DNA from: Nesterenkonia sandarakina | GTDB taxonomy: Bacteria > Actinomycetota > Actinomycetes > Actinomycetales > Micrococcaceae | Length of the DNA: 64,000 nucleotides | Assembly: GCF_003003175.1 (NCBI RefSeq) | Contig: NZ_PVTY01000013.1 | Span: 1 to 64,000 of the forward strand | Direction of reading: 5' to 3' | Shown here: piece after piece, positions 61,027-64,000 of the stretch | Position numbering within the stretch: the first letter of the stretch is position 1 | Layout: each line of letters begins with the position of its first letter | Notes under the pieces: model-generated | Seen by the model: the letters and a program-made list of their open reading frames with translations, nothing else | Databases searched by the model: none | What the model was told of the DNA's origin: nothing | Position numbers and translations under genes: made by a program

Positions 61027-61194
61027 ATGAGTGCATCTGAGACCCAATGGGAATACGCCACGATTCCGCTGATCATCCACAACACCAAGGGGATCCTCGA
61101 CCAGTGGGGCGAGGACGGCTGGGAGCTGGTCACCGTGCTGCCCGGCCCCGAGGGCAACGCCCCCGTCGCCTACCTCAAGCGCCCGCGGAACTGA
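61027..61194 (+). CDS. DUF4177 domain protein
   Basis: A 55-residue protein (MSASETQWEYATIPLIIHNT, ILDQWGEDGWELVTVLPG, VAYLKRPRN) of the short DUF4177 type with the GWELV signature. Function unknown. A mycobacterial homologue lies in the same place, beside the RidA gene. TAGTCT sits 6 bases before the ATG (61015-61020) with TTGGTC further upstream: a leaderless candidate. Ten bases separate it from the RidA gene. Confidence 0.9.
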   Translation: MSASETQWEYATIPLIIHNTKGILDQWGEDGWELVTVLPGPEGNAPVAYLKRPRN

Positions 61195-61204
61195 GCCAGA
61201 CGCT

Positions 61205-61678
61205 ATGGCTGAACAGATCTCTGCAGTTGAAGCGCGCCTGGCCGAACTCGGCCTGAGCGTCCCCGAGGTGGTCCCCCCGGTCGCGTCGTATCAGCCAGCG
61301 GTCATCGCCGACGGCGTGGTCTACGTCTCCGGACAGCTGCCCTTCGTCGATGGAGCGCTGCCGCTGACCGGCAAGGTCGGCGCGGAGGTCACCGAGGAGC
61401 AGGCCTATGAGCTCGCGCGCCAGTGCGCGCTCAACTGCATCGGTGCGCTGAAGGCGGCCGTGGGCGACCTGGATCGCATCACCCGGATCGCGAAGGTCGG
61501 CGGCTTCGTCGCCTCGGTGCCGAGCTTCACCGGTCAGCCCAAGGTGCTCAACGGCGCCTCGGAGCTGCTCGGCGCGGCCTTCGGCGACGCCGGAGCGCAC
61601 GCGCGCAGCGCTGTGGGCGTGCCGGTGCTGCCGCTGGACACCCCCGTGGAAGTCGACCTCATCGCCCATGTCCGCTGA
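61205..61678 (+). CDS. RidA family protein
   Basis: A 157-residue member of the YjgF/YER057c/RidA fold, longer than classic RidA and typical of the actinobacterial group beside DUF4177. Conserved parts: YQPAVIADGVVYVSGQLPFVDG, GALKAAVGDLDRITRIAKVGGFVAS, LGAAFGDAGAHARSAVGVPVLPLDTPVEVDLIA; the Arg that contacts the substrate carboxylate in RidA is in HARSAVGV. Archetypal RidA hydrolyses reactive enamine/imine intermediates; whether this subgroup does so is unproven. Stop overlaps the next gene by 11 bases. Confidence 0.88.
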   Translation: MAEQISAVEARLAELGLSVPEVVPPVASYQPAVIADGVVYVSGQLPFVDGALPLTGKVGAEVTEEQAYELARQCALNCIGALKAAVGDLDRITRIAKVGGFVASVPSFTGQPKVLNGASELLGAAFGDAGAHARSAVGVPVLPLDTPVEVDLIAHVR

Positions 61679-62999
61679 GGCACCTGCGGTCCTGACCCAG
61701 AACCCACGGTGGCAGCAGCAGGAGCGCCGCTGGGCCGAGGTCGGCTTCGCCCCGGTGATCGTCGGCGGCGACGCCGGAGCCTACGGCGCAGCTCGGGCCT
61801 TCCACGAGGCCTACGGCATCACCTCGCTGGTGCTCTCGAAGCACCAGATGTGGATGATCAAGCATTCGAAGATCATCACGCACCTGGAGATCGAGAACGG
61901 CACGGTGATGGAGCATGTGCGCACCGGGCTGAACCTCGCCCCGGTGCGCCGGCTGCGCGATCAGGGGATCCCGATCCTGCTGCTGGGCGCGATCGACTCC
62001 ACCGTGCAGGCGATCATCGAGCTGCGTGAGGCCCACCCGGAAGACCTGGGCGACGACGTCGTCGTGCCCTATGTCGACCGGGCCCGGTTCGATGCCGCCA
62101 CCGTCAAGGACAACTTCACCGCGCTGGCCGAGAAGCTCGGCGTGGATCACCCGGTCACCCGGGTGGTGGACTTCGGCGCCGCTCTGGACACCCAGCTTCC
62201 GCTGGATCTCAGCTTCCCGGTCTGGGCGAAGCCTGCCGATGTGACCGCCTGGTACTGGACCGAGTTCGAGGGCAAGCACAAGGTGCACCGGGTGCAGACC
62301 CCCGAGGAACTGGCCGAGCTCTTCGGCAAGGTCCATGCCGCCGGGTACCGCGCGAGCTTCGTGGTGCAGGAGGAGGTCCCGGGCGACGACCAGAACATGC
62401 GGGTCCTCACCTGCTACGCCGATCAGAACTCGCGGATCCGTTTCGCCTCCTGGGGCGAGACCGTGGTGGAGGACCACTCCCCCGCTGCGCTGGGCAACCC
62501 CTCGGTGATCCTCACCACGAAGAACTCCGAGGCCGTGGATCAGGCGCAGAAGCTGCTCACCGAGCTGAACTGGGTGGGCTACGCGAACTTCGACCTGAAA
62601 TACGACCCGCGCGACGGCAGGACCAAGTTCTTCGAGCTCAACCCGAGGCTGGGCCGCTCCAGCTACTACATCACCGGGGCGGGCAACAACCCGGTGGAGT
62701 ACTACGTGCAGGACTTCATCCGCGGCGAGCTCTCGGCCGACGGCGGGACATCTCGCGTGGAGGACCAGCAGGAGACGGTCTACACCGTGCTGCCGGGCTG
62801 GTTGGCCGGACGCTATGTCTCTGACCCGGAACGACGACGTCGGATCACGCGAATCCTCCGCTCGGGGGGTGCGCGGAACCCGTTCTTCTACGCGGCCGAC
62901 CGCAGCCCGCGCCGGGTCGCCCTGCTGCTCGCCGCGCAGGCCTCGCTGGTCCGGAAGTTCCTGAGGTTCTACCCGCCCTCGGCCGTCACCGGCGAATAG
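61668..62999 (+). CDS. ATP-grasp carboxylate-amine ligase
   Basis: A 443-residue ATP-grasp enzyme. The N-terminal domain starts FAPVIVGGDAGAYGAARAFHEAYG; the central part FPVWAKPADVTAWYWTEFEGKHKVHRVQTPEEL binds ATP; FVVQEEVPGDDQNMRVLTCYAD and YANFDLKYDPRDGRTKFFELNPRLGRSSYY supply the metal-binding Glu and Asn. Sequence style resembles the D-aspartate ligase (Asl) group that adds an amino acid to peptidoglycan precursors. With a PBP gene next door and cross-bridge peptides common in Micrococcaceae, a cell wall role is attractive but inferred. Overlaps RidA by 11 bases. Confidence 0.82.
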   Translation: MSAEAPAVLTQNPRWQQQERRWAEVGFAPVIVGGDAGAYGAARAFHEAYGITSLVLSKHQMWMIKHSKIITHLEIENGTVMEHVRTGLNLAPVRRLRDQGIPILLLGAIDSTVQAIIELREAHPEDLGDDVVVPYVDRARFDAATVKDNFTALAEKLGVDHPVTRVVDFGAALDTQLPLDLSFPVWAKPADVTAWYWTEFEGKHKVHRVQTPEELAELFGKVHAAGYRASFVVQEEVPGDDQNMRVLTCYADQNSRIRFASWGETVVEDHSPAALGNPSVILTTKNSEAVDQAQKLLTELNWVGYANFDLKYDPRDGRTKFFELNPRLGRSSYYITGAGNNPVEYYVQDFIRGELSADGGTSRVEDQQETVYTVLPGWLAGRYVSDPERRRRITRILRSGGARNPFFYAADRSPRRVALLLAAQASLVRKFLRFYPPSAVTGE

Positions 63000-63039
63000 C
63001 TGACGACGGCGCGGAGAGCTGCCGGCGCTGGAGGCTGCG

Positions 63040-63090
63040 CAGACATAGAAGGAGCGCCCGGCAGACTGCCGGGCGCTCCTTCTATGTCTG
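63040..63090. terminator. Bidirectional terminator, near-uninterrupted 25-bp stem
   Basis: Arms 63040-63064 and 63066-63090 are perfect complements around a single central base (the real loop must open a few pairs). It lies between the convergent ATP-grasp and crp genes, with no U tract. Confidence 0.8.
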
Positions 63091-63137
63091 GACTCAGATC
63101 CCTGGACTCAGTGCTGGTCGAGACCAGCGGGGTCAGC

Positions 63138-63815
63138 TCAGCGGGAGCGCTGGCGGATCCGCTGGATGTCCAGGATCACGACGGCGCGCGCCTCGAGGCG
63201 CAGCCAGCCGCGCTGGACGAACTCGGCCAGGGCCTTGTTCACGGTCTCGCGGGAGGCGCCGACCAGCTGGGCCAGCTCCTCCTGGGTGAGCTCGTGGGCC
63301 ACGAGCACGCCGTCGGGGGCCGGGCGGCCGAAGCGGTCAGCCAAGTCCAGCAGCGCCTTCGCGACGCGACCGGGGACGTCGGAGAAGACCAGGTCCGCGA
63401 GGGACTCGTTGGTGCGGGTCAGCCGCTTGGCCAGGGCCTGGAGCAGCTGGACCGAGACCTCGGGGTTGGTGGTGATCACGTTGCGCAGGCTGTCGTGGCG
63501 CAGGCCGGCCAGCCGGGTCTCGGACACGGCGGTGGCCGTGGCGGTCCGTGGCGCAGGGTTGAACAGGGCCATCTCGCCGAAGATCTCGCCCGGACCGAGC
63601 ACGGCCAGCAGGTTCTCTCGACCGTCGGGGGTGGTGCGGCCCAGCTTGATCTTCCCGGAGATGATGAAGTACAGCTGATCACCCTGGTCGCCCTCGTGGA
63701 AGACGGATGACCCGCGGGAGAGATCAACCTCGTTCAGCTCTTTGATGAGGGCGCTGAAGACGTCGTCGTCGAGCGTGGCGAACAGCGGTGCGCGGCGCAG
63801 TACTTCAAGATCCAT
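63138..63815 (-). CDS. crp: Crp/Fnr family transcriptional regulator (GlxR/Crp-like)
   Basis: A 225-residue regulator. The cyclic-nucleotide-binding domain (about 1-120) has DGRENLLAVLGPGEIFGEMALFNPAPRTATATAVSE, including the phosphate-binding cassette GEMALF..PRTATA that contacts cAMP. The C-terminal winged helix reads ELTQEELAQLVGASRETVNKALAEFVQRGWLRLE (recognition helix SRETVNKAL). Very similar in layout to GlxR and mycobacterial Crp, global regulators of carbon metabolism including acetate use. Upstream (63816-63900) a lone TGTGAGATAAC half-site is seen. Confidence 0.94.
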   Translation of the reverse strand: MDLEVLRRAPLFATLDDDVFSALIKELNEVDLSRGSSVFHEGDQGDQLYFIISGKIKLGRTTPDGRENLLAVLGPGEIFGEMALFNPAPRTATATAVSETRLAGLRHDSLRNVITTNPEVSVQLLQALAKRLTRTNESLADLVFSDVPGRVAKALLDLADRFGRPAPDGVLVAHELTQEELAQLVGASRETVNKALAEFVQRGWLRLEARAVVILDIQRIRQRSR

Positions 63816-64000
63816 GGGCGATCCGTTCTTCCTGGATGTGTGAGATAACAGAGTCTCGTTGATTAGAAGTTACCAGTTCGCCCCGACGTGCGGAAACGTT
63901 CAGCAAGCGGCAGAGGATTCTATGTCATTCTTTGTGGAGCAATTTCGCCGTCCGTGCACGCGGTGCAGCAGCCTCGCAAGGCGGCGCCGACCGCCGCGTC
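63816..64000. other. Upstream region of crp, window edge
   Basis: 185 bases with no gene. It should hold the crp promoter (minus strand); a TGTGA half-site on the plus strand at about 63838 lies within it but the other half is missing. Confidence 0.4.

Noticed and set aside
63835-63850. Crp autoregulatory site upstream of crp
   Set aside because: Only one TGTGA half-site; the second half matches poorly.

Overview
This is a high-GC actinobacterial chromosome segment, most likely from Micrococcales and plausibly Micrococcaceae (a Nesterenkonia-like halotolerant is my guess). The grounds are an rRNA operon with no tRNA in the 16S-23S spacer, CarD, the tiny ribosomal protein bS22, an actinobacterial Tad pilus locus with a DUF4244 pilin, a Crp/GlxR-type regulator, strongly acidic exported binding proteins, and housekeeping gene orders resembling those around carD-cysS and topA-tad-acs-nth-crp-ponA2 in Mycobacterium. 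The genus is inference; family-level actinobacterial assignment is firm.

Layout. 1-6.0 kb: complete rrn operon on the minus strand (16S, 23S, 5S) with two tandem promoters and a conserved antitermination-type leader. 6.4-12.3 kb: minus-strand block of a degenerate maltokinase-like protein, rlmB, cysS, fused ispDF and carD. 12.5-13.7 kb: an LpqE-like lipoprotein, a glutaredoxin-like protein and bS22. 13.8-25.5 kb: minus-strand acuC, Ktr potassium uptake (ktrA, ktrB), proC, a TIM-barrel isomerase, a Ppx/GppA phosphatase, topA, an N-terminally extended methyltransferase and trhO. 25.6-34.3 kb: plus-strand GNAT, homocysteine methyltransferase, MrfA/DUF1998 helicase, the methionine importer metQNI behind a 390-nt structured leader, and an aldo/keto reductase. 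34.6-35.6 kb: pilin and TadE-like genes.

35.6-43.0 kb is accessory metabolism: a divergent M20 hydrolase facing GNAT, a SIS-domain protein and an enolase-superfamily racemase, followed by a stand-alone Lrp ligand domain and a TAXI-TRAP transporter. Together these fit a D- to L-amino-acid (N-succinyl/N-acyl amino acid) salvage pathway. 43.2-48.4 kb: a DUF4031-HD protein, then the other half of the Tad machine (ssd/cpaE, tadA, tadB, tadC) on the minus strand, so the pilus locus is split by the accessory block. 48.8-53.9 kb: PIG-L deacetylase, NUDIX CoA pyrophosphatase, nth, acs and aroQ. 53.9-60.9 kb: a heterodimeric ABC exporter pair with damage in both halves (in-frame TAG in one, lost Walker A lysine in the other), a metallophosphoesterase and a class A PBP. 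61.0-63.8 kb: DUF4177, RidA, an ATP-grasp ligase and Crp.

Recurrent signals: at least six genes have a TANNNT -10-like hexamer exactly 6-7 nt before the start codon, the signature of leaderless mRNAs; two convergent gene pairs are separated by very long perfect hairpins without U tracts. I saw no CRISPR array, insertion sequence, prophage or tRNA gene.
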